A DNA stretch of 64,000 nt, from contig CAYSWB010000008.1 of the NCBI GenBank assembly GCA_964434575.1, positions 1 to 64,000 on the forward strand, in the 5' to 3' direction. This stretch comes from DAORHV01 sp964434575. Its GTDB lineage: Bacteria; Patescibacteriota; Gracilibacteria; Peribacterales; Peribacteraceae. Made by a program: the position numbers and the translations under genes. Every line of letters begins with the position of its first letter. Within the stretch, counting starts at the first letter, position 1. The notes below the pieces were generated by a model. That model searched no databases, was not told the DNA's origin, and saw only the letters and a program-made list of their open reading frames with translations. Below, one piece after another: positions 22,170 to 30,369 of the stretch.

Positions 22170-23083
22170 GCCTTGCCGAGGAGCATCGCCAGCAGCGCCA
22201 TGCGCACCGGCACGCCGTTGCTGGCCTGGCGGAAGTAGGCGGCGTTCGGGAGCGCGTCCACGTCGGTGGCGATTTCGCCGACGCGTGGGAGCGGGTGCAA
22301 CACGCTGGCCTTGCTGCCTTTCATGACATCGGCGGTGAGGATGTACTTCAGCTTCAGGCGTTCGTATTCGCTACTGTCCGAAAAACGCTCCTTCTGCACG
22401 CGCGTCATGTAGATGATGTCGGCGCCAAGCCCGTCTTTGATGTCATCGGTTTCCGTGAACGTGATGTTCTTTTCCTTGAAGAAGCCGGTCACTTTCTCGG
22501 GCATCGTGAGTTCCTTGGGCGACACCAGTGTGAACTTCACGTCTTTGTAGAGGCCGAGCACATAGCTCAGCGAGTGGACGGTGCGGCCGTAGCGCAGGTC
22601 GCCGACCATCGTGATGTGGATGCCGTCGAGTTTGCCGCGCTCTTTCTTGATGGTGTAGAGGTCCAGCATGGCCTGCGTGGGGTGCTGGCCCGGACCGTCG
22701 CCGGCGTTGATGAACGGCACGGTCGCCACCGCGGCGGCCTGGTCGGCGCTGCCCTGCTGCGGGTGACGCATGGCGATGATGTCGGAATACGCGCTGGCCA
22801 TCCGGATGGTGTCTTCGATGGTCTCACCCTTGTACAACGAGCTGAACTGCACGCCCTCGGCCGTGATGACCGAACCGCCGAGCCGCTGCATCGCGGACTC
22901 GAAGCTCAGGCGCGTGCGGGTGGACGGCTCGTAGAACAGCGCGGCCAGGATCTTGCCCTTCAGCAAGTCGCTGCCGCCCTTCTCGCGGATCTTCGCCATG
23001 TCCTCGGCCACCGACAAAATCGCGTCCGTATCGGCCCTCGAGAGCTGCTTGGTGGACGTGAGGTGTTTGAAGCTGATGGCCAT
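22166..23083 (-). CDS. pyrB: aspartate carbamoyltransferase catalytic subunit PyrB
   Basis: This 305-residue enzyme makes carbamoyl aspartate from carbamoyl phosphate and aspartate. It has the carbamoyl-phosphate motif S-T-R-T-R, the H-P-T-Q-A-M-L-D motif and H-P-L-P-R for aspartate binding. No regulatory PyrI is adjacent. The gene has an excellent own promoter and heads a two-gene unit with the TauE exporter. The start MAISFK fits family length and lies 13 nt after the -10. Confidence 0.95.
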   Translation of the reverse strand: MAISFKHLTSTKQLSRADTDAILSVAEDMAKIREKGGSDLLKGKILAALFYEPSTRTRLSFESAMQRLGGSVITAEGVQFSSLYKGETIEDTIRMASAYSDIIAMRHPQQGSADQAAAVATVPFINAGDGPGQHPTQAMLDLYTIKKERGKLDGIHITMVGDLRYGRTVHSLSYVLGLYKDVKFTLVSPKELTMPEKVTGFFKEKNITFTETDDIKDGLGADIIYMTRVQKERFSDSSEYERLKLKYILTADVMKGSKASVLHPLPRVGEIATDVDALPNAAYFRQASNGVPVRMALLAMLLGKA

Positions 23084-23096
23084 TTGTTCGTTTCGG

Positions 23097-23125
23097 AAGA
23101 TACGAACGCCAAGCAGGATTGTCAA
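23097..23125 (-). promoter_or_regulatory. promoter TTGACA-N17-TATCTT of pyrB
   Basis: A perfect -35 (complement of 23120-23125), a 17-nt spacer and a -10 (complement of 23097-23102). The leader would be only about 6 nt, so there is no room for a pyrimidine attenuator. Confidence 0.75.
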
Positions 23126-23142
23126 ACGGGTCACAAGAAAAA

Positions 23143-23162
23143 CGGCCGCGTTTCGGCGGCCG
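23143..23162 (-). terminator. intrinsic terminator for the 92-residue gene
   Basis: Stem CGGCCGC / GCGGCCG with loop GTTTCG. On the minus strand it is followed by TTTTTCTTG. Confidence 0.7.
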
Positions 23163-23197
23163 CTTCTCCGTACCTATCCTTGTATCGGATCCGGGGA

Positions 23198-23476
23198 TTA
23201 CTCAGGGAGTTGGATCTCGTCCTTCGACGGGGGGTCGAACATGCCCGTATCCGGCTGGGCCGGCTGAGCGCCGGGTACCTCACCCCACTCCACCGCGTCG
23301 GGGTCGACGCCCGGCTGGCCGAGCAAATCGCCAAGGAGTTCGAGGGTTTGGTCGGCGGCCTCGGCCGGACGAGCGATGACGTCGGGCTTGGGAGGCAGGT
23401 TCGCGGCTACCGGATTCTCGTCGGGAAGGTCGAAATCGAAACCTCCGCCGTCGCCGTTCATAGAATTGATCGCCAT
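23198..23476 (-). CDS. small acidic hypothetical protein
   Basis: This 92-residue protein is rich in Asp, Glu, Pro and Gly, with no hydrophobic segment and no recognised domain. It is probably largely disordered. It has its own promoter (TTGTTT-N16-GATACT, 23507-23534) and its own terminator, which supports a real gene. The leader holds TTCCCCCC about 10 nt before the ATG. Confidence 0.6.
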   Translation of the reverse strand: MAINSMNGDGGGFDFDLPDENPVAANLPPKPDVIARPAEAADQTLELLGDLLGQPGVDPDAVEWGEVPGAQPAQPDTGMFDPPSKDEIQLPE

Positions 23477-23506
23477 AACGTATTGGGGGGAAGAAGTACT
23501 GACACC

Positions 23507-23534
23507 AGTATCGCCAGCCGATGAGACAAAACAA
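23507..23534 (-). promoter_or_regulatory. promoter TTGTTT-N16-GATACT (minus strand)
   Basis: The -35 is the complement of 23529-23534 and the -10 of 23507-23512. It precedes the 92-residue gene by a leader of about 24 nt. Confidence 0.5.
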
Positions 23535-23599
23535 CGTCATAATGGCATAATATTCTTTCTTTTCGCCTATTTGGTGAAAATTGACCCCTGGGCTTCCGC

Positions 23600-23605
23600 T
23601 ACACT
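23600..23605 (+). promoter_or_regulatory. -10 element TACACT of the flippase gene
   Basis: TACACT ends 8 nt before the ATG at 23614, predicting a leaderless mRNA. Confidence 0.5.
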
Positions 23606-23613
23606 GCCCCCGC

Positions 23614-25092
23614 ATGACGAAAGCGACTTCTCCGGCCAATCTCTCGAAAACCATCGCATCGTCCACGCTGTGGCAGTTCGCCAGTCAGATCGTCATGGCG
23701 GCGTTGTCGATCGTGACGGTGAAGTTCGTGGCGATCGGCCTCACCAAGGAGCTGGCCGGCAACTACAACTCGGCCTACGGATACCTGCAGATCTTCGGCA
23801 TCCTCGCGGATTTCGGTTTGTACGCGGTGGCGGTGCGCGAGGTCAGCAAGGCAGAAAACAAGGAACGCGTGCTCGGAGCGCTGTTCGTTTTGCGTTGCGG
23901 CATCCTGGCGGTATCGCTGGGTTCGGCATTGTTGATCGCCTGGCTGGTGCCGATGTGGCAGGGCAGCCCGTTGCCGTTGGCCATTTCCATCGCAGCGTTC
24001 GTGCCTGCCCTCACGCTCATCGCGGGGCTGATCCGCACCGTGTTCCAGGTGAAGTACAAGATGCACTACGTGTTCATCGCAGAGGTGACGCAGCGCATCA
24101 TCACGGTATCCCTCATCGGCGCGTTCATCGCGGCCGGCGTCCGCCAGAGCGTGGATGTGCGGGTGTGTTACGCGTTCCTGGCAGTCGGCGGCGTCGGTTC
24201 GTTGTGGCTGCTGGTGCTGTCGGTGTTCTTTAGTCGGAATCTCATCCGCATCCGCCCGTGTTTCGACCGGGTGCTGCTGGCATCGCTGCTCAAAAAAGCC
24301 GCGCCCTACGGCATCGCGTTTTTGTGCGTCGCCTTGTACCGCCAATTCGACGTCGCGCTGATCGCGCTGCTGCGGCCGGACTACGAACTGCAGAACGCGT
24401 ATTACGGCTTCGTGCAGCGCATGATGGACATGGCCTACCTGCTGCCGACGTTCCTGTTGAACTCCACGCTGCCCATGCTCAGCGAACGCGACGCGCGGGG
24501 CGAGGACACGCGCGGCATGCTCGGCAAAACGCTCCTCATCGTGCTGATCATCGGCGTGATTTCCCTGTTGTTCGCGGCCCTGTGGTCGCGCCCGCTCACC
24601 GACCTGCTCACCACGCCGGCATACCTCTCCCAGCCCGGCCAGCCCGGATCGGACACGGCGCTGTTCATTCTCAGCGTGCCGATGTTCTGCAACGGCATCA
24701 TCCTGTTCGGCTTCTACACGCTGCTGACCAAGAACGCCTGGAAGCCGCTGGTGCTCAGCATGCTCGTGGGCGTGGCGGTGGCGCTGGGCTGCAACCTCTG
24801 GCTGATCCCGCAATGGGGTTTCGTGGGGGCGGCCGTGACGTCGGTGGTGGTGCACGCGGTGCTCGCGGTTCTGCTGCTGCCCCAGGCGCTGCGCCGGATG
24901 CCCGCCAGGTTCCCCGCCAAGTACGTCCTGCAGCTGCTCCTGTTCACCGGCTTGCTCGGCGGCATTCTGTGGACCTCGCGCACCGCCCTCACGGGCAGCC
25001 TGGCCACCGGAGCCGCCCTGGTCGGAATGGGCGTGGTACTCATCGGCCTACTGTACGTCACGGGCCTCAAGAAGAGCTGTTTGGAGGGGTAG
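23614..25092 (+). CDS. polysaccharide flippase (Wzx-like, MOP superfamily)
   Basis: This 492-residue protein has 12-14 hydrophobic helices and the N-terminal S-S-T-L-W-Q-F-A and G-Y-L-Q-I-F-G-I-L-A-D-F-G-L-Y patterns of MOP-family polysaccharide flippases. It would flip lipid-linked oligosaccharides to the outer face of the membrane. It is a second glycan export route besides the ABC exporter at 2.5 kb. The start MTKATS was chosen because the -10 lies 8 nt upstream; a longer TTG start would overlap the promoter. Confidence 0.85.
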   Translation: MTKATSPANLSKTIASSTLWQFASQIVMAALSIVTVKFVAIGLTKELAGNYNSAYGYLQIFGILADFGLYAVAVREVSKAENKERVLGALFVLRCGILAVSLGSALLIAWLVPMWQGSPLPLAISIAAFVPALTLIAGLIRTVFQVKYKMHYVFIAEVTQRIITVSLIGAFIAAGVRQSVDVRVCYAFLAVGGVGSLWLLVLSVFFSRNLIRIRPCFDRVLLASLLKKAAPYGIAFLCVALYRQFDVALIALLRPDYELQNAYYGFVQRMMDMAYLLPTFLLNSTLPMLSERDARGEDTRGMLGKTLLIVLIIGVISLLFAALWSRPLTDLLTTPAYLSQPGQPGSDTALFILSVPMFCNGIILFGFYTLLTKNAWKPLVLSMLVGVAVALGCNLWLIPQWGFVGAAVTSVVVHAVLAVLLLPQALRRMPARFPAKYVLQLLLFTGLLGGILWTSRTALTGSLATGAALVGMGVVLIGLLYVTGLKKSCLEG

Positions 25093-25120
25093 CGAATGGC
25101 CGGAGGCGGTGAGGGGGCGG

Positions 25121-25149
25121 TTGCCGAAAATGGCGTTTTTTGGTATACT
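25121..25149 (+). promoter_or_regulatory. promoter TTGCCG-N17-TATACT
   Basis: The -35 is at 25121-25126 and the -10 at 25144-25149. The -10 ends 8 nt before the ATG at 25158, predicting a leaderless mRNA from a strong promoter. Confidence 0.7.
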
Positions 25150-25157
25150 GGGGAGAA

Positions 25158-26513
25158 ATGTTCAACACAAACATCAAGATCGCTTTCGCCGTCGCCGGTT
25201 TGGCGGTGGCATCCGTGGCCTTCGCCGCGGGCGTCCCGAGCAACGTCGGGCGCGTGGAGGCCAAGGTCGAGAACGGCAAATTGGTGGTGGAGTGGGACGC
25301 CGCGACCGATGAAGCCGGCATCGCCGGTTACCGCATCTACTACAGCCGCAAGTCGATCCTGGACAACGAGGGCGACTACGACGATTTCGAGCAGACGCAG
25401 GACGAGCAGACGAAGTACGAGTTTGCGAAGTTCCCGCTGGACGCCGGCCAGAAAATCTACCTGTCCGTGCTGGCCGTGAACACGTCCGGCGTGGAGAGCG
25501 AGGCGTTCGAAACCGAAACGTCCGTGGACCTGCCGACCGAGACCGTCAGCGAGCCGCTGTACCAGGTCGACAACCCGATCCCGGAGCAGAATCCGGACGG
25601 CATGGGCATGACCATCGAATCCGTGGAGGCCACCGAAAACACCGTCGTGACCGTGCGCTTCTCGCAGCCGTTGGCCGAAGCGCAGCAGTTGGGCCCCGGC
25701 TTCTTCATCATCGTCGATGAAGAGGGCGGCCTGCTCGACATCCGCGAATACACCAAGGACGGCAACGTCGTCACGCTGACCACCGGCGAGCAGACCGACG
25801 GCCGCAACTACATCCTCGGCGTGCTGCAGCGCATCACGGGCGAGGACGGTTCCAGCATCGACGGTTCCGCACCGCAGTCGTCGTTCACCGGCAAGGGCGC
25901 CGCCGTTGTGGAAGAGAGCTCCTCTTCTTCCGAAGAGGCCGTCGTCGAATCGTCGTCTTCGGAGGCCGCGGTCGAATCGTCGTCCAGCTCCTCGGTTCCG
26001 ACCGACGTGTACGGCCGCAACCCGAACCTGCCGAACCCGGCTGTCGCCGGCGGCAGCCAGAGCTTCTTGGATCTTTTGCGCAACCGCACCCAGGGCGGCG
26101 CGGTGAATCCGCCCAGGAATCAAACTCGCGACACGGTTCCGCCCGAAGACGCCTCCAACTTGCGCCTGCAACCGGTTCTGCGCTCCGACGGAACGTACAA
26201 CGTGACCGCCGAGTGGCGCGGCTCGCCCAACCGCGCGGGTGACCTGGAGGGTTACGCCATCGCCACCACCGACGACGGCTACCGCTTCGTCACCGCTTCC
26301 ACCGTGGACCCGAACCAGACGTCGTTGCGCTACACACGGCTCCAGCCGGGCACCTTCGGCGTCCGCGTCAGCGCGTTCGACGAGTCGGGAAATCGCTCGG
26401 CCGGCGTGGACAAAGTCATCACCCTGCCGCAGTCCGGACTGGGCTTGATCGGCATCGCCGCCGTGTCGGGCATCGCCGCCGCGCGCAAGTTGCGCCGCAA
26501 GCGCCAGGCGTAA
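25158..26513 (+). CDS. secreted FN3-domain surface protein with sortase-like C-terminal signal
   Basis: This protein has 451 residues. A signal peptide (about 1-24, ending A-F-A-A) is followed by a fibronectin-III-like domain. A second beta-rich domain has a C-terminal Ig-like pattern, then comes a Ser/Glu-rich linker with runs of Ser, then a second FN3-like domain (D-A-S-N-L-R-L-Q to about 420). The C-terminus is L-P-Q-S-G, a hydrophobic helix and R-K-L-R-R-K-R, the tripartite layout of a sortase signal. It is probably a wall- or surface-anchored adhesion or S-layer-associated protein. The start was set by the promoter; an upstream TTG extension is unlikely. Confidence 0.75.
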   Translation: MFNTNIKIAFAVAGLAVASVAFAAGVPSNVGRVEAKVENGKLVVEWDAATDEAGIAGYRIYYSRKSILDNEGDYDDFEQTQDEQTKYEFAKFPLDAGQKIYLSVLAVNTSGVESEAFETETSVDLPTETVSEPLYQVDNPIPEQNPDGMGMTIESVEATENTVVTVRFSQPLAEAQQLGPGFFIIVDEEGGLLDIREYTKDGNVVTLTTGEQTDGRNYILGVLQRITGEDGSSIDGSAPQSSFTGKGAAVVEESSSSSEEAVVESSSSEAAVESSSSSSVPTDVYGRNPNLPNPAVAGGSQSFLDLLRNRTQGGAVNPPRNQTRDTVPPEDASNLRLQPVLRSDGTYNVTAEWRGSPNRAGDLEGYAIATTDDGYRFVTASTVDPNQTSLRYTRLQPGTFGVRVSAFDESGNRSAGVDKVITLPQSGLGLIGIAAVSGIAAARKLRRKRQA

Positions 26514-26516
26514 ACT
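26511..26516 (+). promoter_or_regulatory. -10 element TAAACT overlapping a stop codon
   Basis: TAAACT begins with the TAA stop of the FN3 gene and ends 6 nt before the GTG at 26523, predicting a leaderless GTG-started mRNA. Confidence 0.45.
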
Positions 26517-26522
26517 GGCCTC

Positions 26523-27368
26523 GTGCCGCATACCCGCGCTTCCACGGGCAAGCGCCTGCTTTCGGGCGGGCTGATATTCCTCTTTCTGGCCGTCCTCGGC
26601 TGGCGGGAATGGTCGCTGTCGGCGGACGGCAAGTTGCACGTGCAGTTCCTGGACGTCGGCCAGGGTGACAGCGCGCTCATCGTGACACCCTCGGGGAAGC
26701 GCGTGCTCATCGACGCCGGGCCGGATTGGTCGGCGCTCTCGCGGCTGGGCGAGCGGCTGCCGTTTTTCGACCGGCACATCGATCTCGTGGTGCTCACGCA
26801 TCCGCACTTGGACCACTTGGCCGCGTTCCCGGAAATCTTCAGGCGGCATCGCGTCGGCTCGCTGCTGATGGCCGGCACGCCATACGCGCTGGGCAGATAC
26901 CAGGCGATGCTGGAGGGCGCGAGGGACGCCGGCATCGCGGTGCTGGGCCCCGATACGCGCGAAGTCGTCCTGGAAAACGGTGCGGTGCTCAGGGTGCTGT
27001 GGCCGCCAGCGAACACATTCGGCGCGACCGTGAACAACGTGAACCACGCGTCGGTGGTCGCCATGCTGGAGTACGGAGGACGCCGGGTGTTGTTCACCGG
27101 GGACATTGAGGAAGAGACCGAACGCGAACTGGTGCTGCGTGGGGCGGACCTGCGGGCGGACATCCTGAAGGTGGCGCACCATGGCAGCCGAGGGTCGTCC
27201 GGCGAGGCATTCCTGCGGGCGGTGGGCGCGGGGACGGCGGTGATCTCCTCGGGGTCGGGCAACACGTACGGCCACCCACGGCCCGAAGCGCTCGAGCGGC
27301 TGACAAGCGCCGGCATGCGGATCCGCCGCACGGACCTGGAAGGAACGATTGCGGTCGTTTGGGACTGA
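26523..27368 (+). CDS. ComEC-type metallo-beta-lactamase domain protein (stand-alone)
   Basis: This 281-residue protein has a short N-terminal membrane helix followed by the hydrolase domain normally found at the C-terminus of ComEC: L-D-V-G-Q-G-D-S, then T-H-P-H-L-D-H-L and a late A-H-H-G-S-R. There is no ComEC channel, so it is probably an extracytoplasmic hydrolase acting on nucleic acid or a phosphoester, not a DNA uptake channel. A separate ComEC channel gene elsewhere is possible. The start is a GTG placed 6 nt after a -10. Confidence 0.85.
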   Translation: MPHTRASTGKRLLSGGLIFLFLAVLGWREWSLSADGKLHVQFLDVGQGDSALIVTPSGKRVLIDAGPDWSALSRLGERLPFFDRHIDLVVLTHPHLDHLAAFPEIFRRHRVGSLLMAGTPYALGRYQAMLEGARDAGIAVLGPDTREVVLENGAVLRVLWPPANTFGATVNNVNHASVVAMLEYGGRRVLFTGDIEEETERELVLRGADLRADILKVAHHGSRGSSGEAFLRAVGAGTAVISSGSGNTYGHPRPEALERLTSAGMRIRRTDLEGTIAVVWD

Positions 27369-27391
27369 TCTCGCTTCGCGGCGCGATCCGG

Positions 27392-27397
27392 TATAGT
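27392..27397 (+). promoter_or_regulatory. -10 element TATAGT
   Basis: TATAGT ends 14 nt before the ATG at 27412, giving a leader of about 8 nt. Confidence 0.45.
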
Positions 27398-27411
27398 CTG
27401 TGCGACTCCTT

Positions 27412-28713
27412 ATGCGCACCCTCCTCATCGTCGCCGGCAGGTCCACGCGGTTTTGGCCGCTGTCGGACAAGAACCAGTGGCGCGTTGCCGGCAAGGCGTT
27501 GCTGGAGCACCAAGTCGAACGCCTGCGGTCGGCAGGTTGCGACGACATCGTGCTCGTCGGCGGAGCGCACAACATGGAGCCGCTGCGCGTGATGTTCCCG
27601 GACCTGAAACTCATTGAACAAGCCGACCTGGCGCTGGGCATGCGTGGGGCGCTGCTGTCCGCGCTTCCCTACTGCGGAGCGGAGCCCGTGCTCGTGGTGA
27701 GCGGCAACGACGTCATCGAGCCGTCCGCGTACCGCTCGCTGCTGAAACGTTTCAAAAAAGCGAAGAAGGCCGACGGGTTGATCCTGGCCCGTAAAGTCGC
27801 CAGGTATTTCCCGGGCGGCTACCTGACGGTGGAATACGGCTGCGTCCGCGGCATCGTGGAAAAACCGGGCGCCGGGAAAGAGCCCAGCGACCTCGTGAAC
27901 CTCGTGGCGCACGTGCACCGCAACGCAGGCATCCTGTTCGACGCGCTGTCGCGCGTGAACCCCACGAAAGACGACGGTTACGAAGTGGCCCTGGACGCCC
28001 TGTGCAAGGAAAGCCGCTATGAAGCCGTGCCGTACGAAGGACAATGGCAAGCCGTGAAGTACCCGTGGCATCTGTTGGCGCTGCTGCCCATGCTGCTTGG
28101 GGATATCCGCAAAAAGAAAGTGAGCCGCAAGGCCAAGGTGCACCCGTCGGCGGTGGTGGAGGGCGACGTGATCTTGGAGGCGGGCGTGCGCGTGCTGCCC
28201 CACGCCAGCGTCATCGGCCCGTGCCACATCGGCGCCGGTACGGTGATCGGCAACAACGCGCTGGTGCGCGGCAGTTCGGTCGGGCGCCGCTGCGTGATCG
28301 GCTACAACACCGAAGTCGTGCGGTCGGTGCTCGGAGACGACGTCTGGACGCACAGCAGCTACGTGGGGGATTCCGTCATCAGCAACAACGTCTCGTTCGG
28401 CGCCGGCACGACCACGGGGAATCTGCGCCTGGACGAAGCCGAAATCTCATCGGCCGTGAAGGGGGAGACCATCGGCACGGGCCTGGACAAATTCGGCACC
28501 GCCATCGGCGAAGGGGCGCGGACGGGGATCCATACGTGCATCGGCCCGGGCGTGAAGATCGGCGCGCGCAGTTTTGTCGGCAGTAACGCCTTGATCTCGC
28601 AGGACATTCCTGATGATTCGTTTGTCAAAACGTCCGTTCCGCTCGACATCCGTCCGAATAAAACCGCCCCGGCCAAGCCGGCCGACAGGGAGAAGTTCAA
28701 GAAAAAGATTTGA
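27412..28713 (+). CDS. sugar-phosphate nucleotidyltransferase with left-handed beta-helix domain (GlmU/GCD1-like)
   Basis: This protein has 433 residues. The N-terminal Rossmann domain begins L-L-I-V-A-G-R-S-T-R-F-W-P-L, a variant of the G-x-G-T-R-x-x-P signature, and carries V-S-G-N-D-V-I near residue 100. From about 240 a hexapeptide-repeat beta-helix follows (for example H-P-S-A-V-V-E-G-D-V-I-L). It makes an NDP-sugar, possibly with acetyltransfer as in GlmU. The exact sugar is not clear. The signature deviates from the usual G-x-G-T-R, so activity needs testing. It lies just before the candidate origin and ends with Lys-rich residues. Confidence 0.75.
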   Translation: MRTLLIVAGRSTRFWPLSDKNQWRVAGKALLEHQVERLRSAGCDDIVLVGGAHNMEPLRVMFPDLKLIEQADLALGMRGALLSALPYCGAEPVLVVSGNDVIEPSAYRSLLKRFKKAKKADGLILARKVARYFPGGYLTVEYGCVRGIVEKPGAGKEPSDLVNLVAHVHRNAGILFDALSRVNPTKDDGYEVALDALCKESRYEAVPYEGQWQAVKYPWHLLALLPMLLGDIRKKKVSRKAKVHPSAVVEGDVILEAGVRVLPHASVIGPCHIGAGTVIGNNALVRGSSVGRRCVIGYNTEVVRSVLGDDVWTHSSYVGDSVISNNVSFGAGTTTGNLRLDEAEISSAVKGETIGTGLDKFGTAIGEGARTGIHTCIGPGVKIGARSFVGSNALISQDIPDDSFVKTSVPLDIRPNKTAPAKPADREKFKKKI

Positions 28714-29097
28714 ATATGTGGAAAGAATTTCCGGCGGCCCTTTCGGCGTGGGGAAAGAATTCCACGGAGCAAACTTGTCATCCGCTGTACGAAGCGCACA
28801 GCCGGGGATGGCGTATGTAAGCCAACTCGCGGGGAGTTTTCCACACCCCATCCACAATCCAATCGCACGCAAGAGTTATCCAGATTGACTGTGGATATGG
28901 CTGTATGAAGCCAAAAAACCAATGGGTACATTCTCTACTCTTCCCAGGGTTTCCCATGGATTACGCCAGATTCCGATAGGGTTCCACAATGCCTATGATT
29001 ACTACGGATTTAATAAATTAACTTCTAAAAAACATTCTTTAATAAAGCGGAATTCTGACCTTGATAAGTGATGTGACTTCACCTTGAATGAGTCCCT
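28714..29097. other. candidate replication origin (oriC) upstream of dnaN
   Basis: This 384-nt non-coding region sits directly before dnaN. Compared with TTATCCACA it holds DnaA-box-like words: TTTTCCACA at 28837-28845 and TTATCCAGA at 28876-28884 (one mismatch each), TGTGGATAT at 28890-28898 (complement one mismatch), and weaker ones at 28848-28856 and 28717-28725. An AT-rich tract at about 29005-29050 (TTTAATAAATTAAC and onward) could be the unwinding element. Two near-copies of GGAAAGAATT(T)CC lie at 28720-28765. dnaA itself is not in the window. The call rests on position and box clustering only. Confidence 0.55.
29061..29089 (+). promoter_or_regulatory. promoter TTGATA-N17-TTGAAT of dnaN
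   Basis: The -35 is at 29061-29066 and the -10 at 29084-29089. The -10 ends 8 nt before the ATG at 29098, predicting a leaderless mRNA. Confidence 0.55.
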
Positions 29098-30261
29098 ATG
29101 AAGTTCTCCTGCAAGACCCAGGAATTGCTCGGCGCGTTGCATTTGGTCAGCCGGGCGATCGGCGGCGAACAAACGTTGCCCATCCTTCAAAACGTGCTCA
29201 TCCAAGCCGAGGGAAAGCGCTGCACGCTGAGTGCGACGAATTTGGAATTATCGATCGTGACGAGCTTCGAGGTGAATATTGAAAACGAGGGCGGCATCAC
29301 AGTGCCGGCCAAAGCGATTCTCAACTTCATTCAGTACAACCGCGATGATGAGGTGTTGTTGGAAACGAGCGAAGGAACCCAAGTGAAGCTGCAATCAAAG
29401 CATGCCAAGGCGGTGATCGCCGGCGAGGCGACTTCCGGATACCCCATCATCACGTCGGTGCAAAAAGAGACGTCGTTGCACATTCCTGTGTCGCCGTTGG
29501 TGGATGCATTGAATTTAGTGACGTTCGCCTGTGCCAAAACCACGTCGCGTCCGGTGATTTCCGGTGTGTATGTTCGTGTCGAGAAAGGGAAGATTATCCT
29601 GGTTGGTACCGACAGCTATCGTCTTTCCGAGTACAAAATCCCGATCAGCGGACAATCGGGCGAGGTGTCGTGCATCATCCCGGCGCGTTTTTTGGAAGAG
29701 CTGAAGGGCATCGTGTCCTCGCGGCGCCAAGAAGACGACAAGTCCGGTGGCAAGAACGAGAAAAAAGCCAAAGAGCGCGAATTGGAGGCGCTGGAAATGA
29801 ATATGAGCGCCCAGCAGATCGAGGTGCAATACGGTCACACCAAACTCACCAGCCGCTTGATCGACGGCAAATTCCCGGACTACATCCAGGTTCTTCCCAA
29901 AGAGAAGCACACGACCGTCACGATCCCCACCCGCGAGTTGCTGGCCGCCGCCAAGCGCATGCACTACTTCGCCAAGGAGGTGAACAACAACATCACGTTC
30001 ACCATCAACAAAGGTTCGCTGTTGCTCACCACGAAGCAGACGCAGTTGGGCAAGGATGAATCCACCATCGAGGCGCAGGTCGATGGCACCGAGAATAAAA
30101 TCGCCATCAGCTCGAACTACATGATCGACTTCCTGTCGCGCATCAACGCCGAGCAATTGGCCATCGAAGTCTCGGATAAAATGCACCCGGCAGTCTTCAA
30201 ATTGCCGGACAACGCCGACTTCCTCCACCTGATCATGCCGTTGCGCATGGCAGAGGATTGA
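29098..30261 (+). CDS. dnaN: DNA polymerase III beta sliding clamp
   Basis: This 387-residue protein forms the ring-shaped dimer that tethers DNA polymerase III to DNA. The three-domain clamp fold is evident from the N-terminal M-K-F-S-C-K-T-Q-E-L, the L-P-I-L-Q-N-V-L-I segment (family V-L-P-I-L-S-N-V-L) and the C-terminal M-P-L-R-M-A. A charged insertion lies at about residues 205-230 (R-R-Q-E-D-D-K-S-G-G-K-N-E-K-K-A-K), in a loop of domain 2. It is preceded by the candidate oriC and followed by mfd. Confidence 0.95.
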   Translation: MKFSCKTQELLGALHLVSRAIGGEQTLPILQNVLIQAEGKRCTLSATNLELSIVTSFEVNIENEGGITVPAKAILNFIQYNRDDEVLLETSEGTQVKLQSKHAKAVIAGEATSGYPIITSVQKETSLHIPVSPLVDALNLVTFACAKTTSRPVISGVYVRVEKGKIILVGTDSYRLSEYKIPISGQSGEVSCIIPARFLEELKGIVSSRRQEDDKSGGKNEKKAKERELEALEMNMSAQQIEVQYGHTKLTSRLIDGKFPDYIQVLPKEKHTTVTIPTRELLAAAKRMHYFAKEVNNNITFTINKGSLLLTTKQTQLGKDESTIEAQVDGTENKIAISSNYMIDFLSRINAEQLAIEVSDKMHPAVFKLPDNADFLHLIMPLRMAED

Positions 30262-30269
30262 TGTACAGT
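30241..30269 (+). promoter_or_regulatory. promoter TTGCGC-N17-TACAGT of mfd
   Basis: The -35 lies inside the end of dnaN (30241-30246) and the -10 at 30264-30269. The start site would be near 30276. Confidence 0.55.
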
Positions 30270-30275
30270 AGTCCT

Positions 30276-30369
30276 GACGCAAGACGGTAAGGAAATCCTT
30301 GCGACCGCTTCCGAGTGATGTAGAGACTTCGTCCGCGTTTTCACGCGGAGGGAGCTCATCCTTTCAGAC
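30276..30369 (+). promoter_or_regulatory. structured 5' leader of mfd
   Basis: This is the longest leader inferred in the window, about 94 nt. It can form a CGCAAG/CTTGCG stem (30278-30283 with 30298-30303) and a hairpin TCCGCG-TTTTCA-CGCGGA (30332-30349) just before the ATG. I do not recognise a known riboswitch or ribosomal-protein leader. Confidence 0.35.

Noticed and set aside
27400..27411. Start codon of the nucleotidyltransferase at 27400
   Set aside because: A non-ATG start here would lie only a few nt after the -10; ATG at 27412 gives the normal N-terminal strand of the family.
30276..30369. Known riboswitch in the mfd leader
   Set aside because: None of the conserved cores I know fits; only hairpins are visible, so it is described as unclassified.
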